A DNA stretch of 48,633 nt from Desulfuromonadales bacterium. GTDB lineage: Bacteria > Desulfobacterota > Desulfuromonadia > Desulfuromonadales > Geopsychrobacteraceae. The position numbers and the translations under genes are program-made. Location: assembly GCA_016931615.1 (NCBI GenBank), contig JAFGEL010000002.1, positions 1 to 48,633 of the forward strand, in the 5' to 3' direction. The notes below the pieces were generated by a model. The model did not search any database and had not been told where the DNA came from. It worked only from the letters and a program-made list of their open reading frames with translations. The stretch's first letter is position 1. Every line of letters begins with the position of its first letter. This document shows, one piece after another, positions 7,412-14,129 of this stretch.

Positions 7412-8191
7412 CTAAGCTGATCCGCCAATAGTTTCAAGGGCAACAAGTACTGCGTTCTGCTCGGCCTGGCGTTTCATTTCAATTTCGACTTCCTCACTGT
7501 CAAGTCGAGCAGCTAGAACGGCGCACACACAGGCGGCTGAAAAGCCGTAAACCAAACCCATTTTAAACAGCGTGCCGGCTTCCATCTCATAATTGAGGAT
7601 ATTCAGTCGCCGGTAGGTTTCCGTGATTCCACGTAGTTGCGGCAGTAGCTGTGGATTGGCTGATGCCTCGCGCTCCTGCCCTTCATAAAAAGTATCAACG
7701 CTGGCGGTCAGGCCCAGTTGGTACGGCATTTTGAGCCGTCTGGCGGCCCCGACCAGCTGGACGGTCAAAAAAGGATCTGCCGCCGCCGGGAATTCGATCG
7801 GCGCAATATCGTTCGCGGCTCCCTGTCGACACAGCGCTGCCTGTGAGATCACCAGGCTCCCGACTTTCACCTTTTCGGCAATTCCGCCACTGGTGCCTAC
7901 CCTGATGATCCGGCGTACGCCGCATTGAACAAGTTCGTTGACCACGATCGACAGTGAAGGGGCTCCCATTCCTGACGTGGCGGCAATAAACCGCACTCCG
8001 TTTTTGAGCCGGCACAGGTAACTGTTCAGGCCGCGATTTTCTGACAGAACCTTGAGGCAGCTGACATCATCGTAATCCTCGGCAATGCGTTTAGCTCTCA
8101 ACGGATCACCACAGAGCAGAGCACTGGTGGGTGGAGGTGATCCCAGGTCTGCAGAGCTGAAGCCGAGATGATAGAGTTGAGCTGAATTCAT
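7412..8191 (-). CDS. Uridine phosphorylase-like nucleoside phosphorylase
   Basis: The 259-residue protein belongs to the PNP/UDP family, which splits nucleosides with phosphate into base and ribose 1-phosphate. The phosphate-binding CGDPLRA (27-33) and RVGTSGGI (97-104) and the ribose-binding NYEMEAGTLF (200-209) are all present. The ending and overall length fit uridine phosphorylase better than purine enzymes, but the base specificity cannot be read with certainty. GGGGAG lies seven bases before the ATG. It is a single reverse-strand gene, with a dyad upstream that could control it. Confidence 0.85.
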   Translation of the reverse strand: MNSAQLYHLGFSSADLGSPPPTSALLCGDPLRAKRIAEDYDDVSCLKVLSENRGLNSYLCRLKNGVRFIAATSGMGAPSLSIVVNELVQCGVRRIIRVGTSGGIAEKVKVGSLVISQAALCRQGAANDIAPIEFPAAADPFLTVQLVGAARRLKMPYQLGLTASVDTFYEGQEREASANPQLLPQLRGITETYRRLNILNYEMEAGTLFKMGLVYGFSAACVCAVLAARLDSEEVEIEMKRQAEQNAVLVALETIGGSA

Positions 8192-8216
8192 GGTATACTC
8201 CCCGCTGAGTGCTTTT

Positions 8217-8239
8217 CAGAGTGATCGTACGGCACTCTG
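8217..8239 (-). promoter_or_regulatory. Dyad upstream of nucleoside phosphorylase gene
   Basis: CAGAGTG (8217-8223) and CACTCTG (8233-8239) form a perfect inverted repeat around a nine-base centre containing CGTACG. It lies 26-48 bases before the start codon of the reverse-strand gene and could be an operator. Confidence 0.35.
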
Positions 8240-8483
8240 TTCTTTGTAAATGGTCTCACAAGTGAAAGTCGATTGTCATATTATGAAAATCTTATCAGAT
8301 TCATGTTGGTTCGTGGGCCGGTAATATGCTGACGCATTTCTGCATTGTTCATTTCAGTCAAGTCATCGAGCCAATGTCTTGGGGAATCCGTAGCCTTAAT
8401 AGGTGGATATAAATTTTTACTGCGCAAAATCCGGGTTGTCGTTATGATGAGGTCATGGATTGTTTTTGCTGGTGGAGAACTTT

Positions 8484-8696
8484 GTGGAACCGATGACAGT
8501 TTATAAAATCGGCCTGGTCTGTGTGGTCTTGTTTGCTCTTCTCTGGTCGTTGGTTCTTGATCGCCGAAAGCCGCCGACACTGAAAGAATTTATGGCTAAA
8601 TTTTTGGCCAGAGCGGTTTTCGTCGCTTTCTTTTTTACTCTTCTGCTCAGTTTTTTCTATCTTTTTATCGACCTGTTCCAGAATAAAACTGCTTGA
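8484..8696 (+). CDS. Small membrane protein of unknown function
   Basis: The protein has 70 residues when started at the GTG at 8484, which has GGTGGAG six bases upstream; the ATG at 8493 is the alternative. Two hydrophobic segments (about 8-25 and 43-64) flank a basic loop, DRRKPPTLKEF, so it is probably a two-helix inner-membrane hairpin. I do not recognise the family. It lies 39 bases before the Mut7-C gene on the same strand and may share its transcript. Confidence 0.55.
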   Translation: MEPMTVYKIGLVCVVLFALLWSLVLDRRKPPTLKEFMAKFLARAVFVAFFFTLLLSFFYLFIDLFQNKTA

Positions 8697-8735
8697 GGTA
8701 GGGTTCAATAAAGTCGAGACGGAGTAGAACAGACC

Positions 8736-9485
8736 ATGCCGATCCCGATGAGGTTTATTTTTTGTGGACACCTGGCTGCACTGGTGAGGCGTTCTCATCA
8801 TGACGGTGTGGTCAGCTATGCACTCAAAGATTCTCCGGCGGTGAAAGATGCTGTCGAGGCCTGTGGCATTCCCCATACCGAGGTTGACCTGCTGATCTGT
8901 GATGGGGCTTCAATCGATTGGACTTATCGTCTCAGCGGGGGAGAACAGGTCCAGGTCCTTCCTCCGGGCTACCCCTGCGCTCTCAATCCTCTTCACCACC
9001 TGGCCTGCCGACCGTTCACTGCGCATTTTATCCTTGACGTTCATCTGGGCAAGTTGGCTCGCAGATTGAGATTGCTGGGTTTTGATTGTCTTTATCGCAA
9101 TGATTATGATGACCGGGAGATTATTTCAACGGCCCTGCAGGATGATCGCATCATACTAACCTCGGATCGAGGGATATTAAGTCACAGCCGGGTTCAGTGC
9201 GGCCTGTTGATCCGTTCGGTCAATGCTGATGAACAAGTTGAAGAGGTCCTGCGGCGTTTTGGATTTCAGGAACAGATACGACCCTTTTCACGCTGTACAA
9301 TATGCAACGGATATCTTGACGCGGTGGCTAAAGACGAGATATCGCACCAGCTTCTGCCAGGCACCGCGGCGAACTGTGAAGAGTTTCACCAGTGTCGTGA
9401 TTGCGGCAAACTGTATTGGCGGGGGGCACACTTTACCAAAATTATCGCCTGGTTTCAGCGAGTCGGAGCAGGCAAGATAAAGTGA
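8736..9485 (+). CDS. Mut7-C RNase domain protein with N-terminal ubiquitin-like domain
   Basis: Residues 1-85 resemble the ThiS/ubiquitin-like domain that often precedes Mut7-C. Residues 97-160 are the PIN-like nuclease core, FILDVHLGKLARRLRLLGFD and ILTSDRGIL, with acidic candidates D101 and D144. A zinc ribbon follows with cysteines at 187, 190, 220 and 223. The family is related to the C-terminus of nematode Mut-7; its bacterial targets are unknown, and RNase activity is inferred from the fold. The start is the ATG at 8736 with GGAG upstream. The stop codon is followed directly by a terminator, so the transcript ends here. Confidence 0.85.
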   Translation: MPIPMRFIFCGHLAALVRRSHHDGVVSYALKDSPAVKDAVEACGIPHTEVDLLICDGASIDWTYRLSGGEQVQVLPPGYPCALNPLHHLACRPFTAHFILDVHLGKLARRLRLLGFDCLYRNDYDDREIISTALQDDRIILTSDRGILSHSRVQCGLLIRSVNADEQVEEVLRRFGFQEQIRPFSRCTICNGYLDAVAKDEISHQLLPGTAANCEEFHQCRDCGKLYWRGAHFTKIIAWFQRVGAGKIK

Positions 9486-9515
9486 AAGGCCCGTCAAATA
9501 AACGGGCCTTCAAAA
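9486..9515 (+). terminator. Intrinsic terminator after Mut7-C gene
   Basis: AAGGCCCGT (9486-9494) and ACGGGCCTT (9502-9510) pair perfectly with a seven-base loop, one base after the stop codon. The following tail is only weakly T-rich. Confidence 0.7.
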
Positions 9516-9764
9516 TGTGTATTATCCCTTGTCACGGGAAAGTTCGTCACCAGAGTGGTGCGAATTTTATAGAACACCTTCTCAACTGCTCTGTCTCGTT
9601 TTCGATAGGCATTCCCCCTTTCTTGTTTCTGTCAGTATAACGCATATTTCGTCTAGGGCAAATATGCGGACCGCTTCTGCCGAAATGAAGCTTACAATTT
9701 ATTCAAGATCAGGTATGATGCCGACTCTTACTATCTGACCGGTTTGTCTATAAATGGAGTCTTT

Positions 9765-9938
9765 ATGCCTTATATCTTTCTCTGGATCGTCTTTGCCTGT
9801 GCCGCTTATTCTCTTGCCAAAGGGAAGGGCCGCAACAAGATGATGTGGTTTTGTATCGGCCTGTTGATCGGCCCATTTGCTTCATTGATTCTGGCTTTCA
9901 TACCCACTGTACCCGGGACGAAGGGCGGCTACAAATAG
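9765..9938 (+). CDS. Small membrane protein of unknown function
   Basis: The protein has 57 residues, with the ATG at 9765 preceded by TGGAG. There are two hydrophobic segments (about 2-18 and 26-46) separated by the basic turn KGKGRNK, then a short glycine-rich tail. The W-x-x-GLLIGPFA-x-x-I pattern is seen in many short two-helix proteins, none with a known role. It is followed after 87 bases by the selenoprotein gene, also a two-helix membrane protein, and the two may be transcribed together. Confidence 0.55.
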   Translation: MPYIFLWIVFACAAYSLAKGKGRNKMMWFCIGLLIGPFASLILAFIPTVPGTKGGYK

Positions 9939-10025
9939 ATCTGTTATGGCACTTGTCAGTACTATTGAAACCCCGGTTATGCAAGTGTTGGAAAATCCCT
10001 CCAAAGTTGACGACTCGATCCTGTG

Positions 10026-10211
10026 ATGAAGTTACGCGTGGTTAAAATCATCCTCATGTCCCTGGGAGGAACGGCTGCCGGCCTGGTCATCGGTTATCTG
10101 GGCCAATGCGCCGGAAGCACCTGAGGTGCGACATCCAGCCCCTGGTCGGGGGCTCTGTTTGGTTTGCTGATCGGTCTGATTTTTGGTTGTCTTCCGAACG
10201 ACGAGGATTGA
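10026..10211 (+). CDS. Probable selenoprotein, small two-helix membrane protein (DUF6132-like)
   Basis: Reading through one TGA (10122-10124) gives 61 residues with two hydrophobic segments (about 8-25 and 41-56). Between them the sequence runs C28-x4-U33-x2-TSSP. From memory, DUF6132-type proteins have the same size and layout with C-x4-C followed by P-I-T-S-N-P, so the TGA sits exactly at the second cysteine. A hairpin with a GGUC loop lies 20 bases after the TGA, as in E. coli fdhF. These facts fit selenocysteine rather than a nonsense mutation. The function of the family is unknown; a membrane redox pair C28/U33 is inference. The ATG overlaps the TGA of a 26-codon leader frame (9946-10026), and no clear ribosome site is seen. 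Confidence 0.8.
10125..10158 (+). promoter_or_regulatory. Bacterial SECIS element
   Basis: AGCCCC (10137-10142) and GGGGCT (10149-10154) form a perfect six-base-pair stem with loop TGGTCG; ACA (10131-10133) and TGT (10156-10158) can extend it below a small internal loop. The loop core GGU begins 20 bases after the TGA; in E. coli fdhF the corresponding GGU begins 19 bases after it. SelB recognises this loop. Confidence 0.75.
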
Positions 10212-10325
10212 AGCTGATTTTGTCGTCTGTTGGTCAAGACAAAACGTCAATTTCTGGTACTCTAACAGTAAACATGGTCCGTTTTTATTCATCAATTGAA
10301 ACAACTTGAAGATAAGGAGCACGCC

Positions 10326-10826
10326 ATGACTGAAAACAATCAGAAGCCAAACGACCAGGAAGACGTCAGCTTATATGAAAAGATTATCGGACGCACGGAA
10401 GAGCTTTTTGACAGCGGTCGGAAAAATCTGGATGAGGCGCTTAAAAAGGCCGGTGAAGATCTGGCTTCTGCCGGTAACTTTACTCGTGAGCAGGCGGATA
10501 AAATCTCGACTTATGTCAAACGCGACATAGAGCACGCCATAGAAAATGCCGGCAAGGCTCGGGAAAACCTGAAAGAGGCCGTTGCTCCGGGTCGGGTCGC
10601 CGCCGGGGCGCAGAGTTTTTTTTCCAGAATTTTGACCAGCACCGCCGAAACTTTCAGCGAATGGGCGCGCAAATCTGAACAGCAGCTTGAATTCAAAACC
10701 GGAGAGATCACCAGCCCGGGCACCTTGACCTGTAAAAACTGTATGGAGGAGATCCACATGAGGAAAACGGCAAAAATCCCTCCATGTCCAAAGTGTCACC
10801 AAACCCTTTTCAGGAAATCATACTGA
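10326..10826 (+). CDS. Zinc-ribbon protein, DUF1451 (YbeL-like)
   Basis: I chose the ATG at 10326, which has AAGGAG upstream, giving 166 residues. The N-terminal two thirds are helical and charged, with the FTREQADKISTYVKRDIEH stretch (52-70) matching the conserved core of the YbeL/DUF1451 family. The C-terminus is a zinc ribbon with cysteines at 136, 139, 154 and 157 (CKNC, CPKC). There is no signal peptide or membrane segment, so it is cytosolic. The function of the family is not established. The gene stands alone between the selenoprotein and a SEC-C protein gene. Confidence 0.75.
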   Translation: MTENNQKPNDQEDVSLYEKIIGRTEELFDSGRKNLDEALKKAGEDLASAGNFTREQADKISTYVKRDIEHAIENAGKARENLKEAVAPGRVAAGAQSFFSRILTSTAETFSEWARKSEQQLEFKTGEITSPGTLTCKNCMEEIHMRKTAKIPPCPKCHQTLFRKSY

Positions 10827-10940
10827 TTTTCCTGGCTTCTTTTGACCCCGGCAGGAGCAGATAGGCTGATTTGAGGACTTGTTTCGTGATGGACTTTTCT
10901 ATATATTCCTCAAAATCATGACTATTACAGGGGTGTCAAT

Positions 10941-11153
10941 ATGAGTTTCTTTGAGCGTTTTTTTGCGAAAAAAGAGCCACTGTCTGAGGGGCCTGTTCCT
11001 CCGAATATTCTGCCCCAGCGCAACGACCTGTGCTGGTGCGGCAGTGGCTTGAAATATAAAAAATGTCATCTTGAGAAAGATCAGCTTTATCTGGCTCAGA
11101 AGAGAGAGAAAGACCTGGCGGCCAAGAAGGCCTGCAGCCCGGTTTTTGGCTGA
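10941..11153 (+). CDS. SEC-C motif protein
   Basis: The 70-residue protein ends with a SEC-C zinc motif: RNDLCWCGSGLKYKKCH (27-43), with ligands C31, C33, C42 and H43. In SecA the same motif binds zinc and SecB/ribosome; free-standing SEC-C proteins are common and mostly uncharacterised. The rest is a charged, mostly helical segment. The start is the ATG at 10941 with a weak GGGGTG upstream. A short hairpin at 11168-11186 may end the transcript. Confidence 0.8.
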   Translation: MSFFERFFAKKEPLSEGPVPPNILPQRNDLCWCGSGLKYKKCHLEKDQLYLAQKREKDLAAKKACSPVFG

Positions 11154-11167
11154 GCACCCAGACGTTA

Positions 11168-11208
11168 GAAACCCCGTGCGGGTTTCCATCGCTTACTTTT
11201 TTTCTTTG
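11168..11208 (+). terminator. Weak terminator after SEC-C gene
   Basis: GAAACCC (11168-11174) and GGGTTTC (11180-11186) pair perfectly. A T-rich run begins about ten bases further on, so efficiency is doubtful. Confidence 0.4.
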
Positions 11209-11210
11209 CA

Positions 11211-11240
11211 GGGGACAGATTTTATCTGTCCCCGTTGTTT
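11211..11240. repeat. REP-like palindrome
   Basis: GGGGACAGAT (11211-11220) and ATCTGTCCCC (11224-11233) form a perfect ten-base-pair hairpin with a TTT loop, followed by GTTGTTTTT. Similar GGGGACAGAT palindromes are, from memory, scattered repeats in many proteobacterial genomes, often linked to REP-associated transposases. It could also act as a terminator. Only this copy was noticed in the window. Confidence 0.5.
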
Positions 11241-11261
11241 TTCAGCTCGGACTTTGTGCCT

Positions 11262-12236
11262 ATGACTCTCCCTGCAATAGCCCTGCTTGTGGGTCTGATT
11301 TTGCTTGTCTGGAGCGCTGATCGCTTTGTCGAAGGTGCTGCGGCAACGGCTCATCATGCCGGTATGCCGACACTACTGATCGGCATGGTCGTGATCGGTT
11401 TTGGAACGTCGGCTCCGGAAATGGTGGTTTCGGCTATTTCTGCGGCCCAGGGCAATCCGGGCCTGGCGTTGGGGAACGCCTTCGGTTCAAATATTTCGAA
11501 CATTGCTCTGATTCTCGGTCTGACGGCCCTGATCAGTCCCATCAATGTCAAATCGGGTATCCTGCGTAAGGAACTTCCGGTTTTACTGGCGGTGACGGTT
11601 ATCACCGCAGGACTGCTATATGATCTGAGCTTGAGTCGCAGTGATGCGTTGATTTTACTGGCCCTGTTTGCCATCATCATGGGCTGGTGGATCAGGCTTG
11701 GGTTGCGTGAGCGGCATGACAGCCTGGAAGCTGATCTTGATGTCAAACTTGAAATAGATCCGCTGCCGTTACGGACCGCTGTGACCTGGCTGATTGTCGG
11801 TATGCTGCTGCTGGTCGCCAGTTCCCGCTTGCTGGTCTGGGGTGCGGTGGAAATTGCGCGAGGTTTCGGTGTCAGTGACCTGATTATCGGGTTGACGGTT
11901 GTTGCTATCGGGACTTCTTTGCCGGAGTTGGCTTCGGCGATTGCCGCCACACGCAAAGGCGAACATGATCTGGCCCTCGGTAACGTGATCGGTTCAAATC
12001 TTTTCAATACTCTTGCGGTGGTCGGTATTGCCGGGGTTATCCAACCACTCAAGATCGGTCCGGAAGTCCTTTACCGTGATTGCCTGATTATGGGGCTGTT
12101 GACCCTGGGCCTGTTCTTTGTCGGCCTTGGAGTCGGAGGTCAACGCCGCATCAACAGGATCGAAGGTCTCCTTCTGGTGTTTATTTATCTCGGCTATTCC
12201 GGTTATCTCATTTCAAAGGTCGTTGGTTTTCTCTGA
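11262..12236 (+). CDS. Calcium/sodium antiporter (CaCA family, YrbG-like)
   Basis: Started at the ATG at 11262, the protein has 324 residues and about ten hydrophobic segments. The two alpha repeats of the CaCA family are clear: GFGTSAPEMVVSA with GNAFGSNISN in the first half, and AIGTSLPELASAIAA with GNVIGSNLFN in the second. These hold the acidic residues that bind Ca2+ and Na+ in the membrane. The ion specificity is inferred from the family. No ribosome site is visible; the region before the start is occupied by a REP-like palindrome. The gene is not part of an obvious operon. Confidence 0.9.
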   Translation: MTLPAIALLVGLILLVWSADRFVEGAAATAHHAGMPTLLIGMVVIGFGTSAPEMVVSAISAAQGNPGLALGNAFGSNISNIALILGLTALISPINVKSGILRKELPVLLAVTVITAGLLYDLSLSRSDALILLALFAIIMGWWIRLGLRERHDSLEADLDVKLEIDPLPLRTAVTWLIVGMLLLVASSRLLVWGAVEIARGFGVSDLIIGLTVVAIGTSLPELASAIAATRKGEHDLALGNVIGSNLFNTLAVVGIAGVIQPLKIGPEVLYRDCLIMGLLTLGLFFVGLGVGGQRRINRIEGLLLVFIYLGYSGYLISKVVGFL

Positions 12237-12317
12237 ATAGATTATTGACCCAGCCGTTTTTTCCTCCAAGGACCTGTGGCTTTTATGCAGTTTTCAATAA
12301 AAATATGACTGGCGGGG

Positions 12318-12351
12318 TTGACATTCGCTTCAGAATGAATAATATTCTGAA
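12318..12351 (+). promoter_or_regulatory. lrp-type gene promoter with overlapping operator
   Basis: TTGACA (12318-12323) and TAATAT (12340-12345) are 16 bases apart. A perfect eight-base dyad, TTCAGAAT (12329-12336) and ATTCTGAA (12344-12351), covers the -10 box. Autoregulation by the Lrp protein encoded directly downstream is the simple reading. Confidence 0.65.
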
Positions 12352-12369
12352 AAAAAAGGATATGAGAGA

Positions 12370-12828
12370 ATGATCGACGAAATTGATCATAAAATACTAG
12401 TTATTCTTCAGGAAAAAGCACGAATTCCAAATGCTGAGGTCGCCCGCCAGGTCGGCATGGCCCCTTCTGCTGTTCTGGAGCGTATCCGTAAGCTTGAAGA
12501 GCGCGGCATTATCGAAGGTTATGAAGTTCGTCTTAACCCGCAACCATTCAGGCAGGGCCTGACCGCCTTTGTCCAGTTGTCTGTTCAGCATAAATGCCAC
12601 GCTGACATGGCCACGGCCCTGACCCGGATCACCGGGGTACAGGACGTTCATCAGGTTGCCGGTGATGATGGCTACCTGCTCAAATTGCGGGTATCCGATA
12701 ACGCTGAGCTCGGCAGGATTCTGGCCCACGAGGTCTGTGCTCTCGAAGGGATCGTTGCGACAAAGACCAGCATTGTCTTAAATACAATTAAGGAGTCCAG
12801 GCGGATAGATCTGGACCGCATGAATTAA
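12370..12828 (+). CDS. Lrp/AsnC family transcriptional regulator
   Basis: The 152-residue protein has the standard layout: an N-terminal winged helix (about 1-60, with LDHKIL-type first helix and VARQVGMAPSAVLERIRKLEERG) and a C-terminal RAM/AsnC effector domain (about 65-140, with VHQVAGDDGYLLKLRV). Such proteins form octamers and respond to amino acids. It lies 23 bases before a diaminopimelate decarboxylase gene on the same strand, so the two are probably co-transcribed from the palindromic promoter upstream; lysine or a related amino acid is a plausible effector, but this is inference. Confidence 0.92.
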   Translation: MIDEIDHKILVILQEKARIPNAEVARQVGMAPSAVLERIRKLEERGIIEGYEVRLNPQPFRQGLTAFVQLSVQHKCHADMATALTRITGVQDVHQVAGDDGYLLKLRVSDNAELGRILAHEVCALEGIVATKTSIVLNTIKESRRIDLDRMN

Positions 12829-12851
12829 ACCCTTGAAGGAGTATTACTGTT

Positions 12852-14120
12852 ATGCCGATGTCACAAGGATTTAAACAGCGCTTGTTTCCGATTGCAAATC
12901 AGCTTGTTGAACACTACGGATCACCATTTCATATTTACGACGAAGTGGGCATTCGTGAAACTGGGGAAAATCTCAAGCAGGCCTTTTCGCGGATCAAGGG
13001 CTTCCGCGAATATTATGCGGTTAAAGCTTTACCTAACCCTCAGATTCTCAAGTTGATGTTTGACATGGGTTTCGGTTTTGACTGCAGCTCGATTGCTGAG
13101 CTGGTCTTGAGCCGTCAGGCTGGTGCCCGCGGTGAGGATATCATGTTTACCTCAAACAATACCGATCAACTGGAATTCAGGATTGCTGAACAGGAAGGGG
13201 GGTGCATTCTCAATCTTGATGATATTTCGTTGATTGACAAGGTGCCTGATTTCCCTGATTTGGTCTGTTTCCGCTACAATCCGGGGCCGCGCCGGACCGG
13301 TAACGTGATTATCGGTAACCCGGTGGAGGCCAAGTATGGCGTCAGTCATGACCAGGTGGTCGAAGCATATCGTCGTGCACAACAGCGTGGAGCCAAACGC
13401 TTCGGGCTCCATACCATGGTGGCCTCAAATGAGCTTGACTACACTTATATGGTCGAAACGGCACGGATGATCCTCAACATCGTTGAGCTGGTCGAAACGG
13501 AGCTGGATATTCAGTTCGAATTCGTCAATATCGGTGGCGGTTTCGGGATTCCTTACCGGCCTGAACAAGCTCCTCTGGACCTTCAGAGCATGGCTGCAGA
13601 AATTGCTGAACTGTTTTCAGCGTTCCAGTCTGCTCATGGTTATGTCCCCAATATGTATATGGAAAGCGGACGTTTCATGACCGGGCCACACGGTTGTCTG
13701 GTGACTTCGGCAATCAACCATAAAGACACCTATCGCAGCTACATCGGTGTCGACGCCTGTATGTCGGCATTGATGCGGCCGGCGATGTATGACGCCTATC
13801 ATCATATTGATGTGCTGGGTAAAGAGGATCTTGCCAGGGATCACGTTTATGATGTTGTCGGGTCCCTGTGCGAAAATAACGACAAGTTTGCTGTGCAGCG
13901 CTCCTTACCCAGAATAGATGAGGGAGATATTATTGTCATTCACGATACCGGCGCTCACGGCCACGCCATGGGTTTTCAGTATAATGCCCGTCTACGCCCG
14001 AAGGAGCTGCTGCTTAAAAAGGACGGCTCTGTTGAGTTAATCCGCCGCGAAGAAACCCTGGAAGACTATTTCGCAACTCTGAATTACGACGAAAACCGTT
14101 TTCAACCACAGCAGAACTAG
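12852..14120 (+). CDS. Diaminopimelate decarboxylase-type PLP enzyme
   Basis: The 422-residue protein is a fold-type III PLP decarboxylase. The PLP lysine is K58 in YYAVKALPNP; the glycine-rich phosphate loop NIGGGFG is near 227-233, MESGRF near 270, and the second-subunit cysteine motif GSLCENNDKFA near 338. HDTGAHGHAMGFQYNARLRPKELLL is typical of LysA, which makes lysine from meso-diaminopimelate. It is somewhat diverged from the usual LysA found next to dapA, so a paralogue acting on another diamino acid is possible. It follows the Lrp gene closely and precedes the methyltransferase by nine bases. Confidence 0.8.
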   Translation: MPMSQGFKQRLFPIANQLVEHYGSPFHIYDEVGIRETGENLKQAFSRIKGFREYYAVKALPNPQILKLMFDMGFGFDCSSIAELVLSRQAGARGEDIMFTSNNTDQLEFRIAEQEGGCILNLDDISLIDKVPDFPDLVCFRYNPGPRRTGNVIIGNPVEAKYGVSHDQVVEAYRRAQQRGAKRFGLHTMVASNELDYTYMVETARMILNIVELVETELDIQFEFVNIGGGFGIPYRPEQAPLDLQSMAAEIAELFSAFQSAHGYVPNMYMESGRFMTGPHGCLVTSAINHKDTYRSYIGVDACMSALMRPAMYDAYHHIDVLGKEDLARDHVYDVVGSLCENNDKFAVQRSLPRIDEGDIIVIHDTGAHGHAMGFQYNARLRPKELLLKKDGSVELIRREETLEDYFATLNYDENRFQPQQN

Positions 14121-14129
14121 GATTCCGGT

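Noticed and set aside
10122-10124. TGA as a nonsense mutation turning the small membrane gene into a pseudogene
   Set aside because: The codon lies at the position of a conserved cysteine, both flanks are intact and in frame, and a hairpin with the right loop and spacing follows. Selenocysteine explains all three facts.
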